Shown: piece by piece, positions 63,879-64,000 of the stretch
Numbering within the stretch: position 1 is the first letter of the stretch
How the letters are laid out: each line of letters starts with the position of its first letter
NCBI RefSeq assembly: GCF_000238395.3
Contig: NZ_CP011026.1
Location: 372,001-436,000 of the forward strand
DNA: 64,000 nt
Direction of reading: 5' to 3'
Source of the DNA: Pseudoalteromonas arctica A 37-1-2
GTDB lineage: Bacteria; Pseudomonadota; Gammaproteobacteria; Enterobacterales; Alteromonadaceae
Notes under the pieces: model-generated
The model's database searches: none
The model's input: the letters and a program-made list of their open reading frames with translations, nothing else
Told to the model about the DNA's origin: nothing
Translations under genes and position numbers: made by a program

Positions 63879-64000
63879 TTAGCTTGGCTGCGCTTCTTTA
63901 CATGCTTTAACGGCCGGTGCTACAAGTTCTAAACCGGTTTTATCACATGGCGGTAAAGCGGCATCGCTTACACTAATAGGCGTTACGCGTTCGCCCCATT
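63879..64000 (-). CDS. Partial gene at the right window edge, unknown
   Basis: Only the last 39 codons are in the window ([24 protein letters not shown]..., ending QPS). Two of the three frames have stops, so this is the coding frame. A terminator follows. Nothing in the fragment identifies the product. It has two cysteines and no membrane segment. Confidence 0.55.
   Translation of the reverse strand, partial: WGERVTPISVSDAALPPCDKTGLELVAPAVKACKEAQPS

Noticed and set aside
1..64000. CRISPR array, tRNA or rRNA genes, prophage
   Set aside because: No regularly spaced repeats, tRNA-like cloverleaf, rRNA tract or phage structural genes were recognised.

Overview
The window reads as a chromosomal segment of a marine gammaproteobacterium, most likely Pseudoalteromonas or a close relative. 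This is inferred from the AT-rich coding sequence, the TonB-dependent receptors, the Fur-type iron sites, the DUF3649/PepSY/DUF3325 iron operon, the two-subunit bacterioferritin pair and the many large GGDEF/EAL and hybrid-kinase proteins. No rRNA, tRNA or CRISPR array was seen.

Layout. 1-6.8 kb: a partial GntR/FadR-type regulator, a Gfo/Idh/MocA oxidoreductase, a divergent AraC regulator/GMC oxidoreductase pair, and a DUF2431 rRNA-methyltransferase-like gene with a C-terminal U1-type zinc finger. 7-9.5 kb: the peroxide-defence pair ahpC-ahpF behind an OxyR-like operator. 9.5-22 kb: a hybrid kinase, uppP, a Fur-controlled iron membrane operon, a patatin-like gene split by a small mobile element, an SMP-30 protein, qmcA/nfeD, a diguanylate cyclase and an unusual CDF transporter. 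22-30 kb: a 1499-residue propeller-PAS-GGDEF-EAL protein, an isochorismatase, a chemotaxis receptor, a thioredoxin-like protein and a GDT1-type manganese exporter under a yybP-ykoY riboswitch.

30.3-37.2 kb is the accessory region. A roughly 224-bp direct repeat flanks DUF3592 and S41-peptidase genes. It is followed by an IS91-like element (tyrosine recombinase plus a Y2 transposase broken by a 109-bp tandem duplication). Then comes a short run of integron gene cassettes with recognisable attC sites but no integron integrase in view (a CALIN-type array). One attC is reduced to a 19-bp palindrome and another appears to be split by a 145-bp inverted-repeat element.

37.4-43.5 kb is an iron block: bfd, a heme-type and a ferroxidase-type bacterioferritin, a siderophore receptor and a PepSY protein with strong Fur sites. 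43.7-52.1 kb: a 1596-residue hybrid kinase, a GNAT enzyme, a Fur-controlled operon of an unknown gene plus Mn-type sodA, and an alkylation-repair pair (AdaA-AlkA fusion and ogt). 52.2-64 kb: housekeeping and envelope genes (tdk, ltaE, rlmF, hydrolase, TPR-sulfotransferase, TonB receptor, a 56-residue cysteine-rich protein, a LETM1-like protein, an M17 aminopeptidase, yaeR).

Small non-autonomous elements run through the window. Four copies (264, 264, 255 and 164 bp) share GGGCG-type inverted ends. One copy sits inside the patatin gene, and removing it together with one TA target duplication restores the reading frame exactly. Others are a 197-bp element whose end supplies a stop codon, a 162-bp ATACCAATT element and the 145-bp element in the cassette array.
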